This document shows, piece by piece, positions 1 through 9,988 of a stretch of 64,000 nucleotides of DNA; positions within the stretch are counted from its first letter, which is position 1, and each line of letters begins with the position of its first letter. The DNA comes from Agrobacterium tumefaciens (lineage in GTDB: Bacteria; Pseudomonadota; Alphaproteobacteria; Rhizobiales; Rhizobiaceae): NCBI GenBank assembly GCA_017744915.1, contig JAGIAH010000004.1, positions 512,093 to 576,092 on the forward strand, read 5' to 3'. Below the pieces are notes generated by a model that worked only from the letters and a program-made list of their open reading frames with translations, made no database searches and was not told the DNA's origin. The translations under genes and the position numbers were made by a program.

Positions 1-1182
1 AGCCCGACGCGGATCGCCCTGATTCCGCCCATTTCGGCTGCGCGCTGGCTGCTCCTTCTGGTCGTTCTTGCGGGCATCTATTTCTTCAACGGCTTCCTGG
101 TTCCGGTTCTCGCCGCCCTCGTTATCGGCTTCGCCAGCTGGCCGGTCTATACGCGGCTTTTGCGGCAGGTGGGCGGCAACACCACGCTCGGTGCCACCAT
201 CGCCATCATCCTCATCATTGCCTTCCTCGTGGTGCCGATCTTCATCGCCGCCTCCTATACGGCAACCGAAATCCGCGAATGGTTCGGCTGGGCGGTGCAT
301 GTCAACAAAACAGGCGCGCCCGTGCCGGACTGGATCGCCGCGCTTCCCGCCGTCGGCCCCTGGCTTGGCGACCAATGGGTGAAATATATCGGCACGCCGG
401 GTGCCATCGGCGAACTCATCCAGCTCGTCAGCGGCGCCAATATCGGCAATATCTACCGGGCGATCCTCGCCGCCGGCAACGGCGCCTTCCACCTGGTGCT
501 GACCCTGCTCTTCATGCTGATCGCGCTGTTCTTCGTTTATCGCAACGGCGCCGCCTTCACCCGCCAGGTCGATCTGGTGGGTGAGCGCATCCTACCGACA
601 CGCTGGGAACGCATTTCCCGCGTCGTGCCCGCCACCATCAGCTCCACCGTGACCGGCATGACGCTGATCGCCATCGGCGAAGGCATCATCCTCGGCATCG
701 CCTACTGGATCGCCGGCGTGCCCTCGCCCGTCACGCTCGGCGTGCTCACCGGCGTCATGGCGCTCATTCCGGGCGGCGCGCCGCTCTCCTTCACGCTGGT
801 GTCGATCTATCTGGTCGCCAGCGGCTCGCCCGCCCATGGGCTCGCGCTCTTCGTCTGGGGTTCGGTCGAACTTTTCATCGTCGACAAGACCATCCGCCCG
901 AAGCTCGTCGGCGGACCGATCAAGCTGCCTTTCCTGCCCACCTTTTTCGGCCTCGTCGGCGGCGTCAAGACCATGGGTTTCCTCGGCCTCTTCATCGGCC
1001 CGGTGCTGATGGCGCTGCTCGTCGCGATCTGGCGCGAATGGGTGCGTGAAGTGGAAATTTCCGCTGCCGTCAGCGCCGAGGCTCCACCTCCGCCGCCCAC
1101 GCAGAACGATCCGACCGCAGAGGCCGTTTCGCGTCAGGACGGCAGCGACGAAACAACGGCGTATCGGAAAGCGGCGTTTTGA
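1..1182 (+). CDS. AI-2E family transporter (PerM-like), 5'-truncated by window edge
   Basis: The reading frame is open from base 1, so the true start lies outside the window; a TTG at 160 is only an internal codon. The visible 393 residues contain many hydrophobic segments, including the pair near the N-terminal edge (WLLLLVVLAGIYFF, LVPVLAALVIGFASWPVY) and the conserved C-terminal block with GVPSPVTLGVLTGVMALIPGGAP and the FIGPVLMALL segment typical of the AI-2E/PerM family (PF01594). The last 45 residues are a polar, Pro/Glu-rich tail. The family are inner-membrane proteins of about 350 residues; some export autoinducer-2 and others move Na+/H+, so the substrate is not assigned here. No adjacent gene suggests one. 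Confidence 0.85.
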   Translation, partial: SPTRIALIPPISAARWLLLLVVLAGIYFFNGFLVPVLAALVIGFASWPVYTRLLRQVGGNTTLGATIAIILIIAFLVVPIFIAASYTATEIREWFGWAVHVNKTGAPVPDWIAALPAVGPWLGDQWVKYIGTPGAIGELIQLVSGANIGNIYRAILAAGNGAFHLVLTLLFMLIALFFVYRNGAAFTRQVDLVGERILPTRWERISRVVPATISSTVTGMTLIAIGEGIILGIAYWIAGVPSPVTLGVLTGVMALIPGGAPLSFTLVSIYLVASGSPAHGLALFVWGSVELFIVDKTIRPKLVGGPIKLPFLPTFFGLVGGVKTMGFLGLFIGPVLMALLVAIWREWVREVEISAAVSAEAPPPPPTQNDPTAEAVSRQDGSDETTAYRKAAF

Positions 1183-1249
1183 TTGGTGAAACCGGTGTGA
1201 AGGGCGTTGCCCGGAACACCGGATACACGCCAATTTCAATCCACTCTTC

Positions 1250-1362
1250 CGTCATGCCGGACCTGATCCGGCATCCAGCCACGGCGCGTCTGCGCCGTAT
1301 TAAGAGTCTTCCGCGATCAAAGACTTGATCGCACTGGACCCCGGAACTAGTCCGGGGTGACG
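1250..1362. repeat. Intergenic REP-like mosaic palindromic element
   Basis: The gap between the transporter and the acetyltransferase contains two palindromic modules. The left one reads GTCATGCCGG...CCGGCATCC and the right one ACCCCGGAACTAGTCCGGGG followed by TGACG. The outer ends are inverted copies (CGTCA/TGACG) and the inner flanks are CCAG/CTGG, so the whole 110 bp can fold back. This layout resembles the mosaic palindromic elements common between rhizobial genes. No coding potential is seen in 1183-1431. Confidence 0.6.
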
Positions 1363-1431
1363 TTGAGCGGATGCGGCTGCACCGCAAACCTCCCCGTCAC
1401 CGGATCATGCGATCAAGCCGTGCCTTGGCCC

Positions 1432-1887
1432 TTAAAGCGCCTTCTCCATGAACAGGCTGAGCGGATCAGGCTTATAGGGCGCAAAAGCCTCGATCTCCAC
1501 AAATCCCGCCTTGCGGTAAAGGCCGATCGCCTCCGGCTGGCTGATGCCGGTTTCAAGCCGGATGGCGGCAAGACCAAGTTCGGCGCCGCGTGCAACAAGC
1601 GTATCCATGATCAGCTTGCCGATCCGCAATCCCCGCGCCTCGGGATCAACGAACATGCGCTTCACCTCCGCCGTGCCGTCCCCCGCTTCCACCAGCGCGC
1701 CACATCCGACCACGCGGCCATCGTGCCGGACCACAAAAAACGAGACATTGTCCTTCTCCAACTGGCCGATATCGACCAGATGATTGCTCTCGGCCGGGTA
1801 AAGCGAGGCCATATAGGCGTTGGAAAGATCGATAAGGCGCAGAACCGCGTCCTGGCGGGGCGTTTCAAGCTTGATTTCGGTGGCCAA
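1432..1887 (-). CDS. GNAT family N-acetyltransferase
   Basis: A 151-residue protein with a GNAT fold. It has a beta-strand stretch VKRMFVDPEARG (about 75-86) leading into the acetyl-CoA pyrophosphate loop RGLRIGK (85-91), where Arg replaces the usual Gly of RGxGxG. The C-terminal IGLYRKAGFVEI (121-132) is the usual motif B end. It probably acetylates a small molecule or antibiotic-like amine; the substrate cannot be read from sequence. The gene stands alone, convergent with the transporter. The length is normal for single-domain GNAT enzymes. Confidence 0.85.
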   Translation of the reverse strand: MATEIKLETPRQDAVLRLIDLSNAYMASLYPAESNHLVDIGQLEKDNVSFFVVRHDGRVVGCGALVEAGDGTAEVKRMFVDPEARGLRIGKLIMDTLVARGAELGLAAIRLETGISQPEAIGLYRKAGFVEIEAFAPYKPDPLSLFMEKAL

Positions 1888-1993
1888 TGCGGTGCCTGCT
1901 TTCTTTCAAAAAATGCGTATTTCGTCGTAATATCACTGCAATCCGGATAGATGAGTTTCTAGAGCATTATTCCCGACAGAGGCAACACACACC

Positions 1994-2413
1994 ATGAAAA
2001 CAGCCCTCGTTCTCATGACCTTCCTTGGCTGCGACGACAGCGCCACCGATTGCCACTACCTCGCCACCTCGCAGCAACGCTGGACGAGCATCGAACTGTG
2101 CGACGCCGTGTCGGAAAAGGAGCTGGAGCGCTTCGCCAACGCGTCCTATCCGGTCGTGGTGGCCGTGTGCCAGACACCGGGCGACCAGACCCCGCAAACG
2201 GCCGGCACGCAGCCCCCTGCTGCGGCACCCGCCGATGCGCAGCAGGCAACGGCAGAAGTTACGCCAAAGGAAGAGGAAAGCCTCACCAAACAGGCGATCG
2301 GCCGCGTCAGCCGCATCCTGCCATCCACCGAGGGCATAAAGCATTTCCTGGGAACGCCGGTGAGGATGGTCGAGAACAGCTATTCGTGGATTGCCAAGCG
2401 GTTCGATAAGTGA
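1994..2413 (+). CDS. Conserved hypothetical protein, 139 aa
   Basis: I do not recognise a domain. The N-terminus MKTALVLMTFLGCDDSATDCHY is weakly hydrophobic, with Cys at 13 and 20. A Pro/Ala/Gln-rich linker (about 65-90) follows, then a charged C-terminal helix ending in RMVENSYSWIAKRFDK. It has normal codon use for the neighbourhood. It starts at an ATG with a weak AGAGG about 10 bases upstream, and is divergent from the acetyltransferase with a 106 bp shared upstream region. It could be a small cell-envelope protein with a poor signal sequence. The function is unknown. Confidence 0.6.
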   Translation: MKTALVLMTFLGCDDSATDCHYLATSQQRWTSIELCDAVSEKELERFANASYPVVVAVCQTPGDQTPQTAGTQPPAAAPADAQQATAEVTPKEEESLTKQAIGRVSRILPSTEGIKHFLGTPVRMVENSYSWIAKRFDK

Positions 2414-2491
2414 TTGCAGCGAACCTTCGTTCCTGCGCTTGTCACAGGAATGAAGGCGTGGGGATGCTCCGGCCCGGAAACATCACGAATC

Positions 2492-3646
2492 TTACGCCGC
2501 CTCGATCGAAAGCGCTTCCGCATAATATCTCGCCTTCTGCCGCTCTTCCGCAATGGCCAGCTTGCGCACCGCATGCAGCAGTTCGAACAGCGTTTCCGAG
2601 CCGTTGACGTCACGGAAATGCGTCAGCAATTCGGCCGAGACGGAGGCCGCGGCTTCAGAAAGCTGCGAGCGGGCGGCACGCCGCCACATCAGCGTCGCCT
2701 CGACGAAGACGTCAACCATATCCCCCAGAAGACCGATCGACTGGAACAGGGCCTTCAGAGCATGCGGCCGCCCGGTGGCCAGAATGGCGCGCACCTTGCG
2801 GTCATCGAGACCGGAGAGATTGACCATCGCCGCCGTGAAAAACTCAAGCCGCCCCGAACAGACGGCGTGGATGAGCAGCGCCGGCGTCAGTTCCAGCCGC
2901 TGGCGCAGATGCTCCACCAGCGCCGGCAGTTCCGGTGACGAAACACCGGCAGCGATGAGGATGGTGGCGGAATCCTCCGCCTCGCGGAAAAGACTGTCGG
3001 CGCGGTTGCGTGTGATCATCGCATGAACCAGCGCGGAACCCGCCAACGCCTCGCTGATGCGACCCATCAGCAGATGGCGCGCATCGGCGGGCAGCGCCTC
3101 TCGGCGCAGCAGGAGATCACGGGCATCGGCGTCGCAGCCATGGCGCTCGGCAATGCGCCGGAGCGAAAACGGCGTGATGAAGGCATCGTCGTTTTCGAGC
3201 AGGATGAGGGTTTCCGGCAGGTCGCCGACTTCGGCGAGCGCGGCGCAGACACCGCGCGGCAGGCCCGGCCTTGCGGCGATAAGGGCACGCGTCAGGCTCT
3301 CGCCACGCCCGGCAAGATCGACAAGATCAGCTTCAGTCAGCACCGGCGAACGGGCAATAACCGTGCAGGCGATTTCCGGCTGATCTTCGGCAAGCGAAAC
3401 GAGAATGGCGCGCGGCGCGTCATGGGCATCCGCCAGCGCCTCGGCAAGCGCCAGCCGCACGCGTGGTGAAGGGTCATCGAGCAGATAGGTCATCGCCATA
3501 TAGGCGGCATCGCGGTTTTCCCGCGCCATGTCGGACTGCAGATAGGCACGGCCGAGCGCATTGGCGGCTTTTGCCCGCTCGCTCGATCCAGCCTTTTCAG
3601 ACCAGCGAAGAAATGCCTGTACGATCACCTGAGCCTCGAAACACAT
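2492..3646 (-). CDS. DUF2336 domain-containing protein
   Basis: A 384-residue, almost entirely alpha-helical protein. The N-terminal VQAFLRWSEKAGSSERAKAANALGRAYL and the repeated helices (LLDDPSPRVRLALAEALAD) are characteristic of the DUF2336 family of alphaproteobacteria, which look like HEAT-type helical repeats. No catalytic motif, signal peptide or membrane segment is seen, so a cytoplasmic scaffold or regulator is plausible but unproven. The ATG at 3646 gives a short MCFEAQ leader; a GTG seven codons in is a possible alternative. The gene is monocistronic, with a 111 bp AT-rich upstream gap. Confidence 0.8.
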   Translation of the reverse strand: MCFEAQVIVQAFLRWSEKAGSSERAKAANALGRAYLQSDMARENRDAAYMAMTYLLDDPSPRVRLALAEALADAHDAPRAILVSLAEDQPEIACTVIARSPVLTEADLVDLAGRGESLTRALIAARPGLPRGVCAALAEVGDLPETLILLENDDAFITPFSLRRIAERHGCDADARDLLLRREALPADARHLLMGRISEALAGSALVHAMITRNRADSLFREAEDSATILIAAGVSSPELPALVEHLRQRLELTPALLIHAVCSGRLEFFTAAMVNLSGLDDRKVRAILATGRPHALKALFQSIGLLGDMVDVFVEATLMWRRAARSQLSEAAASVSAELLTHFRDVNGSETLFELLHAVRKLAIAEERQKARYYAEALSIEAA

Positions 3647-3757
3647 TCATACAATGGATGACGGCATCATCGCCGCCACCATGTATAAAACTCTAGGCGC
3701 AAATGGTTTACGTTTGGTTCACCATAAAATTTAACCCTTGCCGAAGAAGGGCTATAT

Positions 3758-4368
3758 TTACGGCGCAGTAGAAGGCCGCTGCAGCTGGAATACATCGCTG
3801 CCGCCATCGCAATAATCCATATAGCCCATGCGCGCCACCGGACGCGCAAGCCCCATGTCGATGCGACCATCACGAATGATCGTCTCATCGATATGGATCG
3901 CCATAACCTGCCCGATGACCATCCACGATTCGGTCGGCTTGCCGTCAATGTCCGTGAGCTGCTGGATCTGCGTCGCGCGGCACTCCAGAACCGCCAGTGC
4001 CTCGCCTACAAAAGGCGCATCCACAACCCGCCCATCGACGGCGGTGAGGCCGGCAAGGGCGAATTCATCAACATCATAGGCAACCGGCGCGGAAGAAGCG
4101 TTCATCCGGTCGACCAGATGGCGGCTGACGAGATTGGCGGTGAAAACGCCGGTCTCCTCGACATTGCGCAGGCTGTCCTTGCGGCCGCTCGAGGAGAACA
4201 TGACGAGCTTCGGCCGGTCCGAAATCGCGTTGAAGAAGGAATAGGGCGAGAGGTTCAGGACACCCTCCCTGCCCTTCGAGCCGATCCAGCCGATCGGCCG
4301 TGGCGCGACAATCGCCTTGAACGGGTCATGCGGCAGGCCGTGCTGGTTGGTATCCGTGGTGTAGAACA

Positions 4369-4369
<1 letters not shown>
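3758..4369 (-). CDS. Flavin reductase family protein (FMN-binding split barrel)
   Basis: A 203-residue protein starting MFYTTD. It contains the flavin-reductase-like signature APRPIGWIGSKGREGVLNLSPYSFF (about 17-42), the FMN phosphate region RKDSLRNVEETGVFTANLVS, and late residues VMAIHIDETIIRDGRID. It is expected to be a cytoplasmic FMN-binding oxidoreductase. An upstream extension of the same frame is possible, but it would lie inside the nitroreductase gene. The ATG at 4369 overlaps that gene's stop codon as TGATG, so the two are very probably translationally coupled. The substrate is unknown. Confidence 0.85.
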
Positions 4370-4974
<605 letters not shown>

Positions 4975-5059
4975 TCATCGCGAAACTAGGGCCTTGAAAT
5001 AGCCATGGCATTGGTTTTGAAGTGAGGCGGGAAAATCAAGAAGTCAATCGGTATCGAAA

Positions 5060-6040
5060 ATGTCGGCAATCAAAATCGCGGCACGTCTGGTCATTGCATG
5101 CGCCGCGATGGGCGTTTTATCACAAGCTGCTTTTGCGCAGGACGCTTTCAAGGACTTCAAGCAGCTCGGCGGCACGCCGAAAATGCCAAAACTCAACGCT
5201 TTCACCGCCCCTTCCGCTCCCAATGCCCCGACCAGCACCGCACGCGACATCGCAATGGAAGCGAAGCTGACCAGCGAAGGCGAAGCTGTGAAGGAAGGCC
5301 TGTCCTGGCGCGTCTTCAGCCCCATTCCCGGTGCTGACGGCAAGCTGCCGATGCTGGCAAGCTCGGAAGGCGGCTCGGCCGAATTCCATCTGGTGCCGGG
5401 CGAATATTTCGTCAACGTCGCCTTCGGCCGTGCCGGCGTCACCAAGAAGCTCAACGTGCCTGCCTCCGGTAGTGTCCAGAAACAGGTGCTTATCCTCGAT
5501 GCCGGCGGTTTCGTGCTGAACGCCGTTGCAGGTTCCGACAAGCAGATTTCCGGCAACCAGCTGAAATTCTCCGTCTATTCCTCGGACGCCCGTCCGGATG
5601 GCGAACGCGGTCTGGTGATGGCCGATATCAAGCCCAACACCATCGTGCGGCTGAATGCCGGCACCTACCACGTGGTTTCCGAATATGGCAACGTCAACGC
5701 GGTGGTGCGCGCCGATATCCAGGTGGAAGCCGGCAAGCTGACCGAAGCGACGCTGCAGCATCAGGCAGCGCAGATCACCCTCAAGCTCGTTTCCGAAGAG
5801 GGCGGCGAAGCCATTGCCGATACGGCCTGGTCGGTGCTGAACGGCGGCGGCGACGTGGTCAATGAAAGCGTCAGCGCCTTTTCGACCATGGTGCTGGCCG
5901 AAGGTGAATATACCGCCATCGCCCGCAACAAAGACAAGGTCTTTCAGCGCAATTTCAAGGTCACGTCAGGCCGGGATTCGGATGTGGAAGTGCTGATGAA
6001 GGACCAGGCGCCGGAAGACATGACCGGGGATTTTGAGTAG
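5060..6040 (+). CDS. Secreted conserved protein of Rhizobiales, 326 aa
   Basis: A clear Sec signal peptide is present (positively charged start, hydrophobic ARLVIACAAMGVLSQA, cleavage after AFA near residue 26). The mature protein is built from three similar beta-rich segments of about 85 residues, each with a pattern of defaults and increments such as WRVFSP...FHLVPGEYFVNVAFGRAG, LKFSVYSS...VRLNAGTYHVVSEYG and WSVLNGGG...MVLAEGEYTAIARNKD. These look like repeated carboxypeptidase-regulatory/CnaB-like sandwich domains. It is periplasmic or surface-located. The function is unknown, though structural or ligand binding is plausible. It is divergent from the nitroreductase gene. Confidence 0.75.
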   Translation: MSAIKIAARLVIACAAMGVLSQAAFAQDAFKDFKQLGGTPKMPKLNAFTAPSAPNAPTSTARDIAMEAKLTSEGEAVKEGLSWRVFSPIPGADGKLPMLASSEGGSAEFHLVPGEYFVNVAFGRAGVTKKLNVPASGSVQKQVLILDAGGFVLNAVAGSDKQISGNQLKFSVYSSDARPDGERGLVMADIKPNTIVRLNAGTYHVVSEYGNVNAVVRADIQVEAGKLTEATLQHQAAQITLKLVSEEGGEAIADTAWSVLNGGGDVVNESVSAFSTMVLAEGEYTAIARNKDKVFQRNFKVTSGRDSDVEVLMKDQAPEDMTGDFE

Positions 6041-6105
6041 CCGACATTGCACATTCATCGTCTCGTCGGAGGCGAGATTGTGCGGAACGACCCACCACCC
6101 TCCAC

Positions 6106-6180
6106 GTCATCCCCGGGCTTGACCCGAGGATCCATTCACGCCGCGAGACTGTGGATCCTCGGGTCAAGCCCGAGGATGAC
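6106..6180. repeat. REP-like inverted repeat, 29-bp arms
   Basis: Two nearly perfect inverted arms, 6106-6134 and 6152-6180, each carry the core CGGGCTTGACCCGAGGAT or its complement and end in GTCAT/ATGAC. A 17 bp spacer separates them. The same core recurs, more decayed, at 17598-17683. It sits between convergent genes, where such elements usually lie, and can form a strong cruciform or mRNA hairpin. Confidence 0.75.
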
Positions 6181-6211
6181 TTCAGAGAGCTTTAAGCGTC
6201 CCTCACCCCGC

Positions 6212-6240
6212 AAACAAAAACGGCCCCCGAAGGGGCCGTA
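6212..6240 (-). terminator. Intrinsic terminator of thrS
   Basis: On the minus strand, eight base pairs ACGGCCCC / GGGGCCGT enclose a four-base loop (6220-6239) and are followed by a T-rich run (complement of AAACAAAAA at 6212-6220). The hairpin starts nine bases past the thrS stop codon. Confidence 0.85.
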
Positions 6241-6247
6241 ACTGTTA

Positions 6248-8251
6248 TCAGGCAACCTGCTTCTTCGCCGCAAACTTGCGCTTGACATCCGGCGGCGTCG
6301 CCTCGTCCACGAGGCTTGTGATCGCCTCCTCGAGCGACATCGACGTCTGGTTCTGCGAACCGAGACGGCGGATGTTGACGGTGCGCTCTTCCGCTTCCTT
6401 GCGGCCGCAGACGATGATGACCGGAACCTTGGTCACCGAATGTTCGCGGACCTTGTAGTTGATCTTCTCGTTGCGGAAGTCGGTCTCGACCGCCATGCCC
6501 GCCTCGCGCAGCGCTTCGGCAACCTCACGGCCATAATCGTCCGCATCCGAAGTAATGGTGGCAACCACGACCTGAAGCGGCGCGAACCAGAGCGGCATGT
6601 GACCGGCGAAGTTCTCGATGAGAATGCCGAGGAAGCGCTCCATCGAGCCGCAGATGGCGCGATGGATCATCACCGGCTGCGTCTTTTCGGAATTATGGTC
6701 GATATAGAAGGCGCCGAAGCGTTCCGGCAGGTTGAAGTCCACCTGCGTCGTGCCGCATTGCCATTCACGGCCGATGGCGTCCTTCAGCGTATATTCGAAC
6801 TTCGGTCCATAGAAGGCACCCTCGCCCGGCAGGATGCCGGTCTTGATGCGGCCTTCGGACTGTTCCTCGATGGTCTTCAGAACATCCAGCATCACGCTTT
6901 CGGCGCGATCCCAGAGATCGTCGGAACCAACGCGCTTTTCCGGGCGCGTCGAGAGCTTGACGACGACTTCGCTGAAACCGAAATCCTCATAGACCGAGAG
7001 GATCAGGTCGTTGATGCGCAGGCATTCCGCCGCCATCTGCTCTTCCGTGCAGAAGACATGCGCATCATCCTGCGTGAAGCCGCGAACGCGCATCAGACCG
7101 TGCAGTGCGCCGGAGGCCTCGTAGCGATGCACGGTGCCGAATTCCGCAAGACGGACAGGCATTTCGCGGTAAGACTTCAAGCCATGCTTGAAGATCTGGA
7201 CGTGACCCGGGCAGTTCATCGGCTTCAGGGCGAAGACACGCTGATCGGCTTCCTCGTCATCGGGATGGGTAAAGGCATGGGCGGATTTCACCGCGAACAT
7301 GTTTTCCTGATACCAGCCCCAGTGACCGGAGGTTTCCCACAGCGACTTGTCCAGCACCTGCGGCGCGTTGACTTCCTGATAGGTATTGGCGAGCCGGCGG
7401 CGCATATAGGCCGTCAGCGTCTGGAACATGCGCCAGCCCTTGCCGTGCCAGAACACGACGCCCGGACCTTCTTCCTGGAAATGGAACAAATCCATTTCGC
7501 GGCCGAGACGGCGGTGGTCGCGCTTTTCGGCTTCGGCCAGCACATGCAGATAATTGTCCAGCTCTTCCTGCGTCGCCCAGGCGGTGCCATAGATGCGCGA
7601 CAGCATCGCATTGTTGCTGTCACCACGCCAATAGGCGCCGGCCACCTTCATCAGCTTGAAGGCAGTGCCGATCTGGCCCGTCGAAGCCATATGCGGACCA
7701 CGGCAAAGATCGAACCAGTCGCCCTGATAATAGATCTTGAGGTCCTGGCCTGCCGGAATGGCATCCACGAGTTCGACCTTGTAGTTCTCGCCCTTGGCGG
7801 CAAAGACTTCCTTGGCCTTCTCGCGCGACCAGACTTCGCGGGTGAACGGCTTGTTGCGCAGGATGATTTCCTTCATCCGCTTTTCGATCTTCGGCAGATC
7901 TTCCGGCGTGAAGGGTTCGTTCTTGGCGAAGTCGTAATAAAAGCCGTTCTCGATGACCGGACCGATCGTCACCTGCGTGCCGGGCCACAGTTCCTGCACG
8001 GCCTCCGCCATGACGTGGGCGGCATCGTGGCGGATGAGCTCCAGCGCACGGCCATCTTCACGCGTAACGATCTCTATTTTGCCATCGGTGATGGTCTCGG
8101 ACAAATCGCGCACGGTGCCATCAAGCGCAATGGCGACGGCCTTCTTGGCAAGCGATTTGGAAATGGATTCGGCGACCTCGCGGCCGGTCGTACCGGCGGG
8201 GTAGCTGCGCACGGATCCATCGGGAAATGTAAGGGAAATGGCTTCAGACAT
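6248..8251 (-). CDS. thrS: Threonine--tRNA ligase
   Basis: It charges tRNA-Thr with threonine in the cytoplasm. The 667 residues show the full domain order: TGS (about 1-62), the threonyl/alanyl editing domain with the zinc-type motif HDAAH (75-79) and CRGPH (183-187), the class II catalytic core with MNCPGH (345-350, containing zinc ligand Cys347) and [18 protein letters not shown], and a C-terminal anticodon-binding domain ending in [17 protein letters not shown]. The length fits the family. A short insert [17 protein letters not shown] precedes the MNCPGH block. It is a single gene with its own terminator. No T-box leader was seen, as expected for this group. Confidence 0.98.
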   Translation of the reverse strand: MSEAISLTFPDGSVRSYPAGTTGREVAESISKSLAKKAVAIALDGTVRDLSETITDGKIEIVTREDGRALELIRHDAAHVMAEAVQELWPGTQVTIGPVIENGFYYDFAKNEPFTPEDLPKIEKRMKEIILRNKPFTREVWSREKAKEVFAAKGENYKVELVDAIPAGQDLKIYYQGDWFDLCRGPHMASTGQIGTAFKLMKVAGAYWRGDSNNAMLSRIYGTAWATQEELDNYLHVLAEAEKRDHRRLGREMDLFHFQEEGPGVVFWHGKGWRMFQTLTAYMRRRLANTYQEVNAPQVLDKSLWETSGHWGWYQENMFAVKSAHAFTHPDDEEADQRVFALKPMNCPGHVQIFKHGLKSYREMPVRLAEFGTVHRYEASGALHGLMRVRGFTQDDAHVFCTEEQMAAECLRINDLILSVYEDFGFSEVVVKLSTRPEKRVGSDDLWDRAESVMLDVLKTIEEQSEGRIKTGILPGEGAFYGPKFEYTLKDAIGREWQCGTTQVDFNLPERFGAFYIDHNSEKTQPVMIHRAICGSMERFLGILIENFAGHMPLWFAPLQVVVATITSDADDYGREVAEALREAGMAVETDFRNEKINYKVREHSVTKVPVIIVCGRKEAEERTVNIRRLGSQNQTSMSLEEAITSLVDEATPPDVKRKFAAKKQVA

Positions 8252-8377
8252 CGTCTCGTGCTCCTGTCCAGTCCCGCCAACGAATGCGGGTGGTGTTGGA
8301 ATAATGATTTGCCCGCGACAAGCGGACAGGCAGGCTGATAAAGGCTTTTGCCATTGCAGTCAAAGGTGAAGGGCAGG

Positions 8378-8902
8378 TCAGCGAAGCATTTCCGCGAGAC
8401 CATTGACCGTATTGGCGTTGCGGGTCGTGCCGATACCAAGCCTTTTGGTGGTCAGGACCGACAGCAGCCTGCTATCGCTCGGTTTCCCCTGAAAATCGAT
8501 CCACAGGTCACCGCCGACCACGGCAACCTCTTCCCGCTGACGGGACTTATCGAATAATCCGAGAACTTTCCCGTCCAGCGGCTCCCGCATGACCCGAACG
8601 CAGACGTCAGGCGGATTGCCGTGCGGAAACGGATTATCCGCCGCCAGTTTCAGCCAGTCGCCGCCCGAGCGAACGAGAATATCGACATGTTTGCCGAAAC
8701 GGGCCTCAAAGGCACGCTCCAGCCTGTCCTCAATCTCGCGAACAGGTGCCGCCTCAGTGCGAAAAACCAGATTTCCTGTCGCGACAAGCGTCCTGCAGTC
8801 GGCAAATCCCAGCTCTTCCGCCAGCGCCCTGAGATCGGCCATGATGAGCCGCTTGCCGGGGCCAAGCACGATGCTGTGCAGCAGGGCCACATAGTCATTC
8901 AT
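8378..8902 (-). CDS. DUF1697 domain-containing protein
   Basis: A 174-residue protein matching the DUF1697 family pattern: it begins MNDYVALLHSIVLGPGKRLIMADLRALAEELGF, then has CRTLVATGNLVF and a C-terminal block WIDFQGKPSDSRLLSVLTTKRLGIGTTRNANTV. I took the ATG at 8902 because family members begin with a short (M)xxYVALLRxIN motif; this ATG overlaps the yidD stop as ATGA, which suggests translational coupling. The biochemical function is unknown, and a small cytoplasmic protein is expected. Confidence 0.85.
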   Translation of the reverse strand: MNDYVALLHSIVLGPGKRLIMADLRALAEELGFADCRTLVATGNLVFRTEAAPVREIEDRLERAFEARFGKHVDILVRSGGDWLKLAADNPFPHGNPPDVCVRVMREPLDGKVLGLFDKSRQREEVAVVGGDLWIDFQGKPSDSRLLSVLTTKRLGIGTTRNANTVNGLAEMLR

Positions 8903-9258
8903 CGATGCCGGCTCCAGTAACGCCAGGGCATCCACCAGCGCCTGCTGCCACCGAGCTCCTCCGGCACCGGGTCCAGCCCGCCGGTGCCGCCAGGGCCACA
9001 GCGCGCCACACGAAACAGCGTCATCCAGCCGCCGGCCCAGAGCCCGTGGCGGGCAACCGCCTCATAGCCATATTCGGAACAGGTGGGGATGTGGCGGCAG
9101 GAATTACCAACGAAACCTGACAGTGTGAGCTGATACAGCCTGATGAAGCCGACGCCGAAAAGCCGTCCCGGTGTCTTGGCAAAGCTGCCCGCCCAGTTGC
9201 GGGATCGCCCGGTTTTCACCGCTGTCTGCTGGTGCCGGCAGCCCGGTTCGCCGCACAT
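8899..9258 (-). CDS. yidD: Membrane protein insertion efficiency factor YidD
   Basis: A 119-residue protein carrying the YidD signature GFIRLYQLTLSGFVGNSCRHIPTCSEYGYEAVARHG, with clustered cysteines. YidD assists the YidC insertase at the inner-membrane surface. In many bacteria it sits in the rpmH-rnpA-yidD-yidC block; here, as is common in rhizobia, it is detached from that block and lies between an Fe/S-scaffold-like gene and DUF1697. An amphipathic membrane-associated helix is expected near the start. The N-terminal 30 residues are Cys/His/Arg-rich and longer than in E. coli. Confidence 0.93.
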   Translation of the reverse strand: MCGEPGCRHQQTAVKTGRSRNWAGSFAKTPGRLFGVGFIRLYQLTLSGFVGNSCRHIPTCSEYGYEAVARHGLWAGGWMTLFRVARCGPGGTGGLDPVPEELGGSRRWWMPWRYWSRHR

Positions 9259-9261
9259 CGG

Positions 9262-9729
9262 CTAACCCGCGACGTTGAGGGCCGGCCGGCCTTCGATCTG
9301 GTCGAGCGCATCGACCACCGCCTCAAAGGTCAGCATGGTAGAAGCGTGGCGCGCCTTGAAATCCCGCACCGGCAAAAGCACGCGCATATCCGCAAAACGG
9401 CCCGTCGGTCCCTCACCGTCCTGTTTCAGCATGGCGAGCATATCTTCCCGCGCCTGCCGGATTTCGCCGGTGGAAGCCCCAACGATGTGATGCGCCATGA
9501 TGGAGGCCGAGGCCTGCCCCAGTGCGCATGCACGGACTTCGTGCGAAAAAGCCGTCACGGTGCCGTCTTCGACCTTCAGATAGACCTTGAGTTTCGAGCC
9601 GCACAGCCGCGAGTGTTTTTCGGCACTGGCATCGGCATCCTCGAGAACTCCCGTCAGTGGAATATTCCCGGCAAATTCCAGAATGCGATTATTGTAGATA
9701 TCGTCCATCGAAGTGTCCGGCGCGCTCAA
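9262..9729 (-). CDS. Iron-sulfur cluster assembly scaffold-like protein (SufU/IscU-type)
   Basis: A 155-residue protein with the NifU_N/IscU fold pattern: YNNRILEFAGNIP near the start, SRLCGSK (Cys43) and VRACALGQASASIM (Cys68). The canonical third Cys before the C-terminal helix is missing: the segment reads FKARHASTMLTFEAV, and the whole protein has only two cysteines. That substitution makes a classical [Fe-S] scaffold role doubtful; a zinc- or partner-binding variant is possible. The start could also be Met8 (9708). It lies three bases upstream of yidD and probably forms an operon with yidD and DUF1697. Confidence 0.8.
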   Translation of the reverse strand: MSAPDTSMDDIYNNRILEFAGNIPLTGVLEDADASAEKHSRLCGSKLKVYLKVEDGTVTAFSHEVRACALGQASASIMAHHIVGASTGEIRQAREDMLAMLKQDGEGPTGRFADMRVLLPVRDFKARHASTMLTFEAVVDALDQIEGRPALNVAG

Positions 9730-9988
9730 AAATACCCAAAACGGGACAGGTCAGATTTTTCAAACACAGCGTTTGTCGCAGTGAAGCTTTCCTGCCCTTC
9801 ATTCTCATTATATGCTAACGAGCTTTCTGGACATCAAGCCGTGATCAAATTAACGGCTCCGATACCGAAAAAACAGCATCGGTCTTGCCAAAATGCTGTA
9901 AAACAACCAGATAGCAGCAGCTGCGAACATGAGTTCGCGATGAAAAACGAATTCAGGTGCGGCCTTTACCCGCATCGGGAGAGACGGA

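Noticed and set aside
6440..8338. 632-codon plus-strand frame opposite thrS
   Set aside because: Entirely antisense to a complete thrS gene, with low-complexity Arg/His composition and no start signal.
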